The position numbers and the translations under genes were made by a program. The notes below the pieces were generated by a model. That model worked only from the letters and a program-made list of their open reading frames with translations. It had not been told where the DNA came from and made no database searches. From Clostridia bacterium (GTDB lineage: Bacteria; Bacillota; Clostridia; Christensenellales; Aristaeellaceae): 29,386 nt of DNA. Positions 8,856-16,830 of the stretch are shown here, one piece after another (within the stretch, counting starts at the first letter, position 1; each line of letters starts with the position of its first letter). The stretch covers positions 1-29,386 of the forward strand of contig JAEDGL010000012.1 of NCBI GenBank assembly GCA_016297535.1, given 5' to 3'.

Positions 8856-8898
8856 AAAGGCCTCCGCAAACAAAGCAGTCCGGTTTGCGGAGGCCTTT
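8856..8898. terminator. Bidirectional terminator between GH130 and LacI-family genes
   Basis: A perfect 16-bp stem (8856-8871 with 8883-8898) with an 11-base loop sits between two convergent genes. The stem ends in AAA/TTT but the T-run beyond it is short in both directions. Confidence 0.8.
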
Positions 8899-8901
8899 CG
8901 G

Positions 8902-9897
8902 TTACTCTTCCATGCGGCGTACGCTGCTGCGGTAGATGGGCCGGCCCAAAAGCTGAATGCGCCGGGGAGAAGCGCTGTCCTCTTTCAGCAGGTCGATGGC
9001 CGCGTGCGCAATGCCTGTGCTGGGCGTTGCGTAAGTGGTAAGGTCGTGGGAGAGAACGTCGTAGGTTTCCACGTTATCAAAACCCACGACGGACACGTCC
9101 TGCGGGCAGTGAAGCCCGCGCTTTTCCAATTCAAGAATCAGATTGTGGGCCACGGAATCGTTTCCGCACACAAAGGCGGAGGGCAGCTCGTCCATGCTGT
9201 CCAGCGCCCTGCAGATTCGTTCGGGGGTTTCCGTTTCACATTCCCTGTCCTGCAGCAGCGAGTTGCTAAGGATGGGCAGATCATGGTCGCGCAGGGCACG
9301 CCTGAAGCCGATCCAGCGGTCCTCAAGGCTGGATGTACGGTGCACGGCGCCAAGGAACTGAATGGCCCTGTGGCCGTTTTCAATCAGATGGGTTGTCAGC
9401 AGATACGCGCCGGACGTGTTGGCAGTGGTTACGCTGTCCACCAGAATATCCTCATAATACTGGTCGGCCATTACGTAACGCAGATGCAGGTTCTGGAGCA
9501 TGCGGCAATAATCGCGGGAAAGATTGCCGATGCTGATGATGCCCTGATTGCGCGCGGCGCTTAGCATGTAGGGCTCCTGACACTGTGCTTCGGCCGATTC
9601 GGACACGCTGCTGATGATGAGCTGGTAACCCAGGCTGGCGGCGTAGGCCTCCATTTCAAAGCACAGACGGTGATAAAAGATGCTTCCGGCGCCGGTGTAG
9701 CGCTGGGGGATGAGCGCAAGAATGCAGCCCTGCATTTTGCTTACTGCCTGATAATGCATTTCGTTTGCCTTGGCCATCACGCGCTCGCGCAGTTCCCGGC
9801 TGACGCCCTCCTTGTTGCGAAGCGCCAGCGAAACCGCATTTTTACTGATGCCAAGGTCTTTGGCGATATCGGCCAGAGTGACATTCTTGCTTCTCAA
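8902..9897 (-). CDS. LacI-family transcriptional regulator
   Basis: A 331-residue LacI/GalR-type repressor. The N-terminal helix-turn-helix VTLADIAKDLGISKNAVSLA (residues 6-25) is followed by the hinge and a periplasmic-binding-protein-like sensor domain with VVGFDNVE near the end. The start is TTG at 9897: GGAGGGG lies 5 bases upstream and the HTH begins at residue 6 as in the family. A longer frame reaching 9966 would run through the gene's own promoter (9928-9956). It converges on the GH130 gene and diverges from the permease operon, so it probably regulates both in response to a sugar ligand. Confidence 0.92.
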   Translation of the reverse strand: MRSKNVTLADIAKDLGISKNAVSLALRNKEGVSRELRERVMAKANEMHYQAVSKMQGCILALIPQRYTGAGSIFYHRLCFEMEAYAASLGYQLIISSVSESAEAQCQEPYMLSAARNQGIISIGNLSRDYCRMLQNLHLRYVMADQYYEDILVDSVTTANTSGAYLLTTHLIENGHRAIQFLGAVHRTSSLEDRWIGFRRALRDHDLPILSNSLLQDRECETETPERICRALDSMDELPSAFVCGNDSVAHNLILELEKRGLHCPQDVSVVGFDNVETYDVLSHDLTTYATPSTGIAHAAIDLLKEDSASPRRIQLLGRPIYRSSVRRMEE

Positions 9898-9927
9898 AAT
9901 AACCCCTCCAGTAATGAAGCTATTGGT

Positions 9928-9956
9928 AGTATGACATTTGTAAAGTGATTTGTCAA
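9928..9956 (-). promoter_or_regulatory. Promoter of the LacI-family gene
   Basis: On the minus strand TTGACA (9956-9951), a 17-base spacer and CATACT (9933-9928), about 30 bases before the TTG start. The -35 lies in ACTTGACA, also found at the GH130 promoter. Confidence 0.65.
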
Positions 9957-10027
9957 GTAAAATCAACCAGTTATTCCCATAACATGTTTAACATTGAATT
10001 ATTTTGGACAGAAATGATAAAAATGGC

Positions 10028-10056
10028 TTGCATTTCCCAATTCCCTGTGTTAAAAT
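10028..10056 (+). promoter_or_regulatory. Promoter of the sugar permease operon, with nearby palindrome
   Basis: TTGCAT (10028-10033), a 17-base spacer and TAAAAT (10051-10056). Just downstream, TTGATTTTCAA at 10070-10080 is a short palindrome nearly identical to one upstream of the GH130 gene, so it may be an operator overlapping the transcription start. Confidence 0.6.
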
Positions 10057-10113
10057 AAAGTTATGTACATTGATTTTCAAGTTAATAACCTGCCGGAAAG
10101 GGGAAAATGACGG

Positions 10114-11106
10114 ATGGCGCAGCAATCCTTGACAAGCGGATCGCTTTCGGCCAACGAGGCCAAGCAGATCGCGAAACTGAACAGGAAAAAATCGGATCGT
10201 TCCCGTTTGCGCAGGAGTCTCAGTCTTTACTGGCTGCTGATTCCGGGTTTGATTCTGATTCTGATTTTCCACTATACGCCCATGTACGGTCTGGTGATCG
10301 GCTTTAAAAAGTACAATATCTTTGCTGGTGCCAACCCCTTTGACGCCATTGCCAAAAGCCCGTGGGTAGGTCTGGCCAACTGGTCAAAGCTCTGGGTGCA
10401 GAGCAAGTTCCGTCAGGCAGTGGCCAACACCTTCATCATCAGCGCCATGAAGATTGTGATCGGCTTTCCGATTCCGATCATCCTGGCCCTCATGATCAAC
10501 GAGGTTCGCAACACCGCCCTGAAGCGCACGCTGCAAACGGTTATGTACCTGCCCCATTTTATGAGCTGGGTGGTCGTTGGCGCTCTGTTTATGAACATTC
10601 TGGGCACCACCGGCATCGTTAACGCAATCATCGTGGCCTGCGGCGGCGAAGTACAAAAGTTCTTTATGGACAACAACTGGTTCCGCTGGGTGCTGCTTTT
10701 GACAAGCGTGTGGAAGGAATCGGGCTGGGGCACCATTGTGTATCTGGCCGCCATTACCAGCATCGATCCGGCGCTGTATGAGGCCGCGCGCATCGACCGC
10801 GCCAACCGCCTGCAGCTGATCTGGCACGTAACGCTGCCCGGCATTGCCGGCACGGTTGTCATGATGCTGATCCTGCGCCTGGGCGGCATCATGGACGCGG
10901 GCTTCAGCCAGATTCTGGTTATGTACAACTCCACCGTTTACAAATCCGGCGACATCATCGGCACATACGTCTACCGCGAAGGTCTGGGCAAGCTGAACTG
11001 GAGTCAGGGCACGCTGGTCGGCATGTTCAACTCCATCATCAACATGGTTCTGGTACTCTCCGGCAATATCATCAGCCGCAAGCTGACCGAACGCAGCATT
11101 TGGTAA
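10114..11106 (+). CDS. Carbohydrate ABC transporter permease, LplB type
   Basis: A 330-residue CUT1-family permease of the LplB group (oligo- or polysaccharide importers). It has a basic N-terminal tail, a first membrane helix at about 38-60 running into HYTPMYGLVIGFKKYNIF, and the cytoplasmic EAA loop at about 223-243 (EAARIDRANRLQLIWHVTLP), which docks on the ATPase. The ATG at 10114 follows GGAAAGGGG. It is the first gene of an operon with the second permease 13 bases downstream and then the binding protein. No ATPase gene is present nearby, as is usual for LplB/LplC systems in Bacillota that share an MsmX-type ATPase. Confidence 0.93.
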   Translation: MAQQSLTSGSLSANEAKQIAKLNRKKSDRSRLRRSLSLYWLLIPGLILILIFHYTPMYGLVIGFKKYNIFAGANPFDAIAKSPWVGLANWSKLWVQSKFRQAVANTFIISAMKIVIGFPIPIILALMINEVRNTALKRTLQTVMYLPHFMSWVVVGALFMNILGTTGIVNAIIVACGGEVQKFFMDNNWFRWVLLLTSVWKESGWGTIVYLAAITSIDPALYEAARIDRANRLQLIWHVTLPGIAGTVVMMLILRLGGIMDAGFSQILVMYNSTVYKSGDIIGTYVYREGLGKLNWSQGTLVGMFNSIINMVLVLSGNIISRKLTERSIW

Positions 11107-11119
11107 GAAAGGAAGAGAG

Positions 11120-12028
11120 ATGATCATGGCAAAAAAGAAAAACAATTCCTCCTTTGCCCTGACCCGCGGCGAGAAGATTTTCGAAGCAGTCAACGCGGTC
11201 ATTCTGATCCTTCTTGGCATGCTGATGCTGTTTCCCTTTCTGAACACGCTGGCCAAGTCGTTTTCCGGCGACACGGCCATTCTGACTGGCCAGGTTCTGC
11301 TCTGGCCGGTGGATTTTCAGACCGGCACCTACAAGTACGTGCTTCGGGAGCCGCAGTTCTGGAATTCCCTCAAGGTATCCACCTTCAACACCATCGTGGG
11401 TACGGCCGGATCCATGATTGTTACCTGCCTGACGGCCTATCCGCTTTCCAAAACGTGGATCTATGGCCGCAAGCCCCTCATGCTTGTTTTCGTCTTCTGC
11501 ATGCTTTTCAGCGGCGGCATGGTGCCCAGTTACCTGCTGATGCGCTCCCTGAACCTGATCAACACCATCTGGGTGCTCATCCTTCCCGGCATGCTTAGCA
11601 TCTACAACATGATCCTCATGAAGAACTTCTTTGAGGAAATACCCGAGGCCATTGAGGAATCCGCCCAGCTGGACGGTGCGGGCAGCCTGCGCACGCTGGT
11701 ATCCATCGTTCTGCCCATGTCGCTTCCGGCCATGGCCACCATCGGTCTGTTCTACGCCGTGGGCTATTGGGATAACTACATGTCCGGCCTGATGTACATC
11801 ACCGATCCCAAGCTGCGCTCCCTGCAGCAGTACCTGTACGTGCTGGTTACCGAGGCGGTAACCGTAAATGAGAACATGTCCATGGACGCACTGGAAAACG
11901 CCGCGCTCAACAGCGAGGCCATCCGTGCCGCCACCATTATGCTGGCCTGCGTACCCATCATGTGCGTATATCCCTTCCTGCAAAAGTATTTTGTCAAGGG
12001 CATGCGCGTGGGCTCCGTAAAGGGCTAA
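11120..12028 (+). CDS. Carbohydrate ABC transporter permease, LplC/YtcP type
   Basis: A 302-residue second CUT1 permease that should form the membrane heterodimer with the preceding one. Six membrane segments begin at about residue 22. The EAA loop is at about 176-200 (EAIEESAQLDGAGSLRTLV), and the C-terminal KYFVKGMRVGSVKG end is typical of the LplC group. The start is ATG 11120 or 11126, both close to an AAGGAAGAG ribosome site. It lies 13 bases after the first permease and 56 bases before the binding protein. Confidence 0.93.
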   Translation: MIMAKKKNNSSFALTRGEKIFEAVNAVILILLGMLMLFPFLNTLAKSFSGDTAILTGQVLLWPVDFQTGTYKYVLREPQFWNSLKVSTFNTIVGTAGSMIVTCLTAYPLSKTWIYGRKPLMLVFVFCMLFSGGMVPSYLLMRSLNLINTIWVLILPGMLSIYNMILMKNFFEEIPEAIEESAQLDGAGSLRTLVSIVLPMSLPAMATIGLFYAVGYWDNYMSGLMYITDPKLRSLQQYLYVLVTEAVTVNENMSMDALENAALNSEAIRAATIMLACVPIMCVYPFLQKYFVKGMRVGSVKG

Positions 12029-12040
12029 AAAGGAATATTA

Positions 12041-12060
12041 GCGGGTGCAGAGATACCCGC
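12041..12060 (+). other. Intercistronic hairpin before the solute-binding protein gene
   Basis: GCGGGT (12041-12046) pairs with ACCCGC (12055-12060) over an 8-base loop, with no T-run after it. It may stabilise the downstream binding-protein message; this is inferred from position only. Confidence 0.4.
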
Positions 12061-12084
12061 CAATAAATAAAGGAGGTAATCCCT

Positions 12085-13590
12085 ATGAAGAGAACCCTGG
12101 CAATCCTGCTGGCGCTGGTGCTCACGCTGTCCCTGTGCACCTTCGCCGCCGCTGAAGAAGCGAAGGTCATCAAAGTGCTTCATGTCAACCAGTCCTTCGA
12201 CATGAACGACAACTATGTTGGCAAGCTGCTGGAAGAAGCAACCGGGTATAAGGTAGAGTATTCCTACTATACCGATGACAACCAGCTGGCCATGGAAGTG
12301 GCCTCCGGCACCGACTATGACCTGATCACGCTGGGCACCAGCATGTATCAGACCCTGCTGGCGCAGGGCGCTCTGAAGGACATCGCTCCTCTGCTGGAGA
12401 ACTACCCCAGCCTGAAGGAGAACATCTCCGCTCTGGGCTGGATCTACGTTGCCGGCGAGGACGGCGGCATCTACGGCATCCCGAACGTTGACGACGCCGT
12501 GTACGTTGGCGGCATCGGCTACCGCAGCGATATCTTTGCCGATCACAACTACCAGGAGCCCAACACCATCGATGAGTTCTACGATCTGCTGGTCGCCATC
12601 AAGAACGACACCGGCATGATCCCGCTGACCGGCAATGCCGCCGTGGAACCCGTTATCGCTTCCGCTTTCGGCCTGTCCTATGACTTTGTTGTGGACGAAG
12701 AGAACAACGCCATCGTTTCCTGGCTGCGCCTGCCCGGTATGAAGGAATACCTGGCCTGGATGAACAAGGCCTACAACGAAGGCCTCATCGACATTGACTG
12801 GCCCGTGAACACCGGCGACACCATCAACAACAAGATCTCCTCCAACCAGGCCTGCATGACCTATGCGGCTCACTGGTCCACCCTGAACTGGGTCAACGCT
12901 CTGGTTGACAGCGGCGACACCGACGCCTACTTCAAGAGCATCGTTCCCCTGGAAGATGCCAACGGCAAGCGCCACATCGCTGTTTCCAACGGCATCAGCC
13001 GCGTTTTCGCCATCCCGGTAACCGCCTCCGATGAAGACGCTGCCTACACCCTGGAAATGATCGCCAACCGTCTGGAAAAGGAAAACTACTGGCTGTTCAA
13101 CGACGGCATTGAAGGCACCCACTACACGATGGGTGAGGACGGCGTACCGCTGCCCATCCTGCCCATCTTCAACGATGACATGGGCAAGGGCTCTGAATAC
13201 CAGATTGGCCGCAACCAGTACGAGCATCCCATCACCTGGATGGCCCGCGTGCACAAGACCCAGGTTCAGTGGGATACCTTCTACGATGCCAACAGCAAGG
13301 CCGCGAAGTACGGCTTTGAAGGCAAGCCCATGACCTTTGCCAACTTCCCCGAGTACACCGAGTACTCCTCCGCGCTGACCACCCTGTGCAACGACTACTT
13401 CAAGCAGATCATCGCCGGCACCGAGAGCCTGGATAACTACGATGATTTCGTAGCCGAGTGGGAGGTAAGCGGCGGCAAGGAACTGGAAGAAGCTGCCACT
13501 GAATGGTATCGCGCCAACACCGCTCTGGTTGAAGCTGCCCGCAAGAGCACCTCTCCCTACAACGAGATCTTCGGCTATGCCATCGACTAA
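12085..13590 (+). CDS. Extracellular solute-binding protein of a sugar ABC transporter
   Basis: A 501-residue secreted protein with an N-terminal signal peptide (KR, then a Leu/Ala-rich core to about residue 21) and an AAA-EE junction suggesting signal peptidase I cleavage. The LSLC sequence in the core is a poor lipobox because position -1 is Leu, so lipid anchoring is uncertain. The mature part has the size and composition of family 1 (CUT1) sugar-binding proteins: many Asp, Trp and Tyr residues, and TLGTSMYQTLLAQGALKDI typical of the first lobe. It delivers the sugar to the two permeases. AGGAGG lies 8 bases before the ATG. A strong terminator follows, so it may be the most abundant product of the operon. 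Confidence 0.9.
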   Translation: MKRTLAILLALVLTLSLCTFAAAEEAKVIKVLHVNQSFDMNDNYVGKLLEEATGYKVEYSYYTDDNQLAMEVASGTDYDLITLGTSMYQTLLAQGALKDIAPLLENYPSLKENISALGWIYVAGEDGGIYGIPNVDDAVYVGGIGYRSDIFADHNYQEPNTIDEFYDLLVAIKNDTGMIPLTGNAAVEPVIASAFGLSYDFVVDEENNAIVSWLRLPGMKEYLAWMNKAYNEGLIDIDWPVNTGDTINNKISSNQACMTYAAHWSTLNWVNALVDSGDTDAYFKSIVPLEDANGKRHIAVSNGISRVFAIPVTASDEDAAYTLEMIANRLEKENYWLFNDGIEGTHYTMGEDGVPLPILPIFNDDMGKGSEYQIGRNQYEHPITWMARVHKTQVQWDTFYDANSKAAKYGFEGKPMTFANFPEYTEYSSALTTLCNDYFKQIIAGTESLDNYDDFVAEWEVSGGKELEEAATEWYRANTALVEAARKSTSPYNEIFGYAID

Positions 13591-13619
13591 ATCCAATTCG
13601 GACAACGTCATATGACACC

Positions 13620-13656
13620 GCTGGACTCATCGCTTTCGCGGTGGGTCCAGCTTTTT
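13620..13656 (+). terminator. Terminator or attenuator after the solute-binding protein gene
   Basis: A continuous 14-bp stem (13620-13633 with 13638-13651, including G-T pairs) with a TTTC loop is followed by TTTTT. Because the FAD gene starts 24 bases later with no obvious promoter of its own, partial read-through is likely. Confidence 0.85.
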
Positions 13657-13680
13657 AAATGATGATGGAGGAACAACCAT

Positions 13681-14973
13681 ATGAGCGTAGAAACCCTGAC
13701 CCGGAAAAAATGGGATCTGATTGTGGTAGGTGGCGGCATGACCGGCGTTGCGGCTGCTGTGTGTGCGCGCCGCCAGGGCCTGGATGTGCTGATTCTGGAA
13801 AAGAGCGGTTTTCTGGGCGGCGCGGCAGGCACCATGCTGATCAATCCCTTCATGCCCTATACCACCACTGTGGATGGCGAGCGTTTTCTGCTCAGTCGCG
13901 GCTTCTTTACCGAGATGCGCCAGCTGCTCAGCGATGTGGACGGCTACCGCAAGGGCGACCTGCAGGCCGCCGGCAGCGAGGACATTCACGAAGAATACGT
14001 AAAACTGGCTTTTGACCGTCTGGTCACCCGCGAGGGCGTGCAGCCTTTGTTCCATGCCACTCTGTGCGGCGTGGAAAAAGAAGGCGAAACCCTGAAGGCC
14101 GTAAAGGTGGCTACCAAGGCGGGCGTGCTTGCCTTTGAAGCGCGGTACTTCATCGATTGCACCGGCGACGCCGATCTGGCTGTGATGGCTGGCTGCCCCT
14201 TCCAGTTGGGCCGCGAGGATAACCTTTGCCAGCCGATGACCCTTTGCTTCCGCATCGGAAATGTGGATATTCCCACTTTCCGCAAAAACAGCGCCCTGAT
14301 GCAGGAAAAGTACAAGGAGTTCCAGGCCGCCGGCAAGATCAAGAACCCCCGCGAAAATGTGCTGGTGTTCAATACCCTGGTGGATGGTATGCTGCACTTC
14401 AACACCACCCGTGTCGTCAAGCACAATCCCACCGATCCGCTGGACGTGACCAAAGCGGAAATGACAGCCCGTGAGCAGATGTTTGAAATGTACCACTTCC
14501 TGCGCGACAACATTCCCGGCTTCGAAAACAGCCACCTGCTGTACTCCGCCGGTGAAATCGGTGTGCGCGAGAGCCGCATGATCGTGGGCGAATACGTGCT
14601 CAATCAGGATGATCTGGTCAACTGCGTTCATTTTGACGATGCCATTGCCGCCGGCAACTACGACATCGATATCCACAACCCCGAAGGCTCCGGCACCAGC
14701 CACTACTATTTCCCCGCAGGCACCTGGTACACCATTCCCTACCGCAGCCTGCAGCCCCAAAACGCGGATAACCTGCTGGTCGCGGGCCGCTGTATCTCCG
14801 CCACGCACGAGGCGCAGGCCAGCGTGCGCATCATGCCTATTGTAACCACGTTGGGCGAGGCCGCAGGTGTGGCTGCTGCTGTGGCTGCCAAAGCAAACGT
14901 GGGCGTAAAGCAGGCCAATGTGAAGGAAATCCAGCGCATTCTCAACGAAAACGGCGCGTTTACGGGTCTGTGA
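13681..14973 (+). CDS. FAD-dependent oxidoreductase (FAD_oxidored type), first paralogue
   Basis: The 430-residue protein has the Rossmann dinucleotide motif VVGGGMTGVAAA near residues 15-25 and the acidic residue ending the second strand (LILEK). It also has the family blocks FIDCTGDADL, GVRESRMIVGEYVL and NLLVAGRCIS, and the C-terminal GEAAGVAAA that closes the FAD site. It belongs to the broad FAD_oxidored group; the substrate is unknown. It sits after the sugar-binding protein gene and before a paralogue with the same block order, which suggests the two act on the imported sugar or its aglycone. ATG 13681 follows ATGGAGGAAC; the upstream terminator may lower its expression. Confidence 0.86.
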   Translation: MSVETLTRKKWDLIVVGGGMTGVAAAVCARRQGLDVLILEKSGFLGGAAGTMLINPFMPYTTTVDGERFLLSRGFFTEMRQLLSDVDGYRKGDLQAAGSEDIHEEYVKLAFDRLVTREGVQPLFHATLCGVEKEGETLKAVKVATKAGVLAFEARYFIDCTGDADLAVMAGCPFQLGREDNLCQPMTLCFRIGNVDIPTFRKNSALMQEKYKEFQAAGKIKNPRENVLVFNTLVDGMLHFNTTRVVKHNPTDPLDVTKAEMTAREQMFEMYHFLRDNIPGFENSHLLYSAGEIGVRESRMIVGEYVLNQDDLVNCVHFDDAIAAGNYDIDIHNPEGSGTSHYYFPAGTWYTIPYRSLQPQNADNLLVAGRCISATHEAQASVRIMPIVTTLGEAAGVAAAVAAKANVGVKQANVKEIQRILNENGAFTGL

Positions 14974-14989
14974 TGTTCAGGTCCGCTTT

Positions 14990-15052
14990 CTGAAAGATCT
15001 TTCAGGAGGGATCGGAGGGCTGCCGAAAAGCGCTACAGAGAGCTTTTGGCAG
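14990..15052 (+). other. Intergenic palindromes between the two FAD oxidoreductase genes
   Basis: A perfect 16-base palindrome CTGAAAGATCTTTCAG lies at 14990-15005. A second hairpin (15020-15031 with 15042-15052, one bulge) lies just downstream. No clear T-run follows either, so they are not confident terminators; they may separate or stabilise the two messages. Confidence 0.4.
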
Positions 15053-15103
15053 AGCCGAAAACAGTTCCGTCCGTTTTTGACATGCTGCACAGGAGGGAAT
15101 ATC

Positions 15104-16429
15104 ATGCATTCCTATTCCAGAGAAATACCCGTTGTGGACGATTATGAGATCATTGTAATAGGCGGAGGCCCTGCGGGCTGTGCCGCGGCTGCTGCTGCGG
15201 GGCGCGAGGGCAAAAAAACGCTGCTTCTGGAAACCACCGGCGCGCTGGGCGGGATGGGAACGCTTGGTCTGGTGCCCGCGTGGACGCCCTTTTCGGACAA
15301 GCAGAAAATTGTGTACCGCGGCATTGCCGGGCGCATGCTTGAGCTGACCCGACAGGCGCTGCCCCATGTGGGGGATCGCGACTGGGTGGATTGGGTGCCG
15401 ATCGACCCGGAAGCTCTCAAACGCCAGTACGATGAGCTGATGGAAGAAAACGGCGTTCACATTCTGTTCCACACGCTGGTGGTGGATGTGGAAAGCGAAA
15501 ACGGTCACGTGACCGGCCTTGTCGCCGCCAACAAAAGCGGTCTTGCACTCTACCGCGCGCAGGTCTATGTGGATTGCACCGGCGACGCGGACATCGCCAT
15601 CGGCGCGGGCGCGCCCTATGAAAAGGGCGGCGAAGGCGGCGACATGCAGGCGGCAAGCCTCTGCTTTACGCTGACCAATGTGGATGAATATGCTTATCTG
15701 CACGGCCCGCGGCTGCATCCCCACAACCCCGACAGCCCCATCCACCAAATCATCAAGGACGGCAAGTACCCTCTGATTCCCGACACTCACCTGTGTCAGG
15801 AGCTCATTGGGCCCCGCACCGTAGGCTTTAATGCAGGCCACCTGTGGGATGTGGACGGCAGTGACCCCCAGAGCGTTTCCAACGCCCAGATCAAGGGCCG
15901 CAAGCTGGCCAAGGCCATTCGCGACGCGCTGGCCGAGTATGTGCCCGCCGCCTTTGCCAACGCGCAGCTGGTACAGACCGCGCCGTTGGTAGGCATCCGC
16001 GAAACGCGCCGCATTCGGGGCGATTATGTGCTGAGCCGCGAAGACTACGTGGCACGCCGCAGCTTTCCGGATGAAATCGGCCGCAACTGCTACTATCTGG
16101 ATATCCACTACAGCCCAAAGGCCATTCAGCACGCCCGGGAAACCGGAGTTCCCCTGGAGAAGGAAACCCGCTATGCACCCGGCGAATCCCACGGCATTCC
16201 CTACCGCAGCCTGCTGCCGCTGAACGTGGATAACGTGCTGGTTGCGGGTCGCTGCATCAGCACCGACCGCGCAGTACAGGGCAGCATCCGCGTTATGCCC
16301 TGCTGTCTGGTAACCGGCGAAGCGGCGGGTGTAGCCGCAGCGCTCAGCCTGCCCACCGGCCAAACCCGGCAGGTGGATACCGATCTGCTTCGTGAGAAGC
16401 TGCGCGGTTATGGCGCGTTCTTTGAATAA
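15104..16429 (+). CDS. FAD-dependent oxidoreductase (FAD_oxidored type), second paralogue
   Basis: A 441-residue paralogue of the preceding gene with the same blocks in order: IVIGGGPAGCAAA near residues 17-29, the acidic LLLET, VYVDCTGDADIA, GIRETRRIRGDYVL, NVLVAGRCIS and a C-terminal GEAAGVAAAL. The start is ATG 15104, with AGGAGGG seven bases upstream; the open frame extends 9 codons further without a ribosome site. The GALGGMGTLGLVP segment after the FAD loop differs from the GGAAGTMLINPF of the first paralogue, so the two probably have different substrates. The gene ends the operon, followed by a long inverted repeat. Confidence 0.86.
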   Translation: MHSYSREIPVVDDYEIIVIGGGPAGCAAAAAAGREGKKTLLLETTGALGGMGTLGLVPAWTPFSDKQKIVYRGIAGRMLELTRQALPHVGDRDWVDWVPIDPEALKRQYDELMEENGVHILFHTLVVDVESENGHVTGLVAANKSGLALYRAQVYVDCTGDADIAIGAGAPYEKGGEGGDMQAASLCFTLTNVDEYAYLHGPRLHPHNPDSPIHQIIKDGKYPLIPDTHLCQELIGPRTVGFNAGHLWDVDGSDPQSVSNAQIKGRKLAKAIRDALAEYVPAAFANAQLVQTAPLVGIRETRRIRGDYVLSREDYVARRSFPDEIGRNCYYLDIHYSPKAIQHARETGVPLEKETRYAPGESHGIPYRSLLPLNVDNVLVAGRCISTDRAVQGSIRVMPCCLVTGEAAGVAAALSLPTGQTRQVDTDLLREKLRGYGAFFE

Positions 16430-16501
16430 CGGGCACGCCCAGGCTTCCCGGACCCTTTCCGTCCAATTCTCAAACACCTCGATCATCCGTGGTAAATGAA
16501 A

Positions 16502-16584
16502 AGCGGCCAACCCTTTCATTGACAGCTTTTTGCTGGCGGTTTCCTTTACAGCAAAAGTTACCTCAATGTCCGGCGTTGGCCGCT
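16502..16584. repeat. 83-bp nested inverted repeat of unknown role
   Basis: Three perfect arm pairs are nested with small internal loops: a 10-bp outer stem (16502-16511 with 16575-16584), a 6-bp middle stem (16517-16522 with 16563-16568) and an 8-bp inner stem (16528-16535 with 16549-16556), with a 13-base terminal loop. The internal loops are near-symmetric (5 and 6 bases). There is no strong T-run on either side, so a simple terminator is unlikely. It could be a structured RNA or a small palindromic mobile repeat. Confidence 0.5.
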
Positions 16585-16725
16585 GTTTGATTTGAAAGCA
16601 TATCGGCATCGCCATAAGCGCGGATGCGTTTTGCGTCAATCAATTTTGAAATCTCTACTGGAATGATCCTGTCAATTGTGCTTTGTTTTGGCGGAAAGAT
16701 CGTGCAGCAAGCTTTTTAGCAGCCT

Positions 16726-16755
16726 GAGGAACCCTTTTGGGTTTCTCCGCTTTTT
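16726..16755 (+). terminator. Probable terminator before the secreted SH3-like gene
   Basis: A 9-bp stem (16726-16734 with 16739-16747, one G-T pair), a TTTT loop and TTTTT at 16751-16755. It could end transcription from the FAD genes. Confidence 0.6.
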
Positions 16756-16830
16756 CTGGCAGGAAACTGGAAGAAAAGGCTGGGGTGATTCGTATAGATT
16801 GTAACCATCATTTCTTAGGAGGAATCATCC

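Noticed and set aside
12025..13611. Very long open frame (528 codons) on the minus strand opposite the solute-binding protein gene
   Set aside because: It is the antisense shadow of a strongly coding gene with biased codon use; its translation is rich in Val/Gly/Ala with no domain and no ribosome site.
14990..15005. 16-base palindrome after the first FAD gene as a terminator
   Set aside because: A perfect palindrome without a loop or T-run; left as an unexplained element rather than a terminator.
15002..16639. Long open frame on the minus strand opposite the second FAD oxidoreductase
   Set aside because: Antisense shadow of the FAD gene; only its upstream 200 bases (16430-16639) read somewhat protein-like, but no ribosome site or family supports a gene there.
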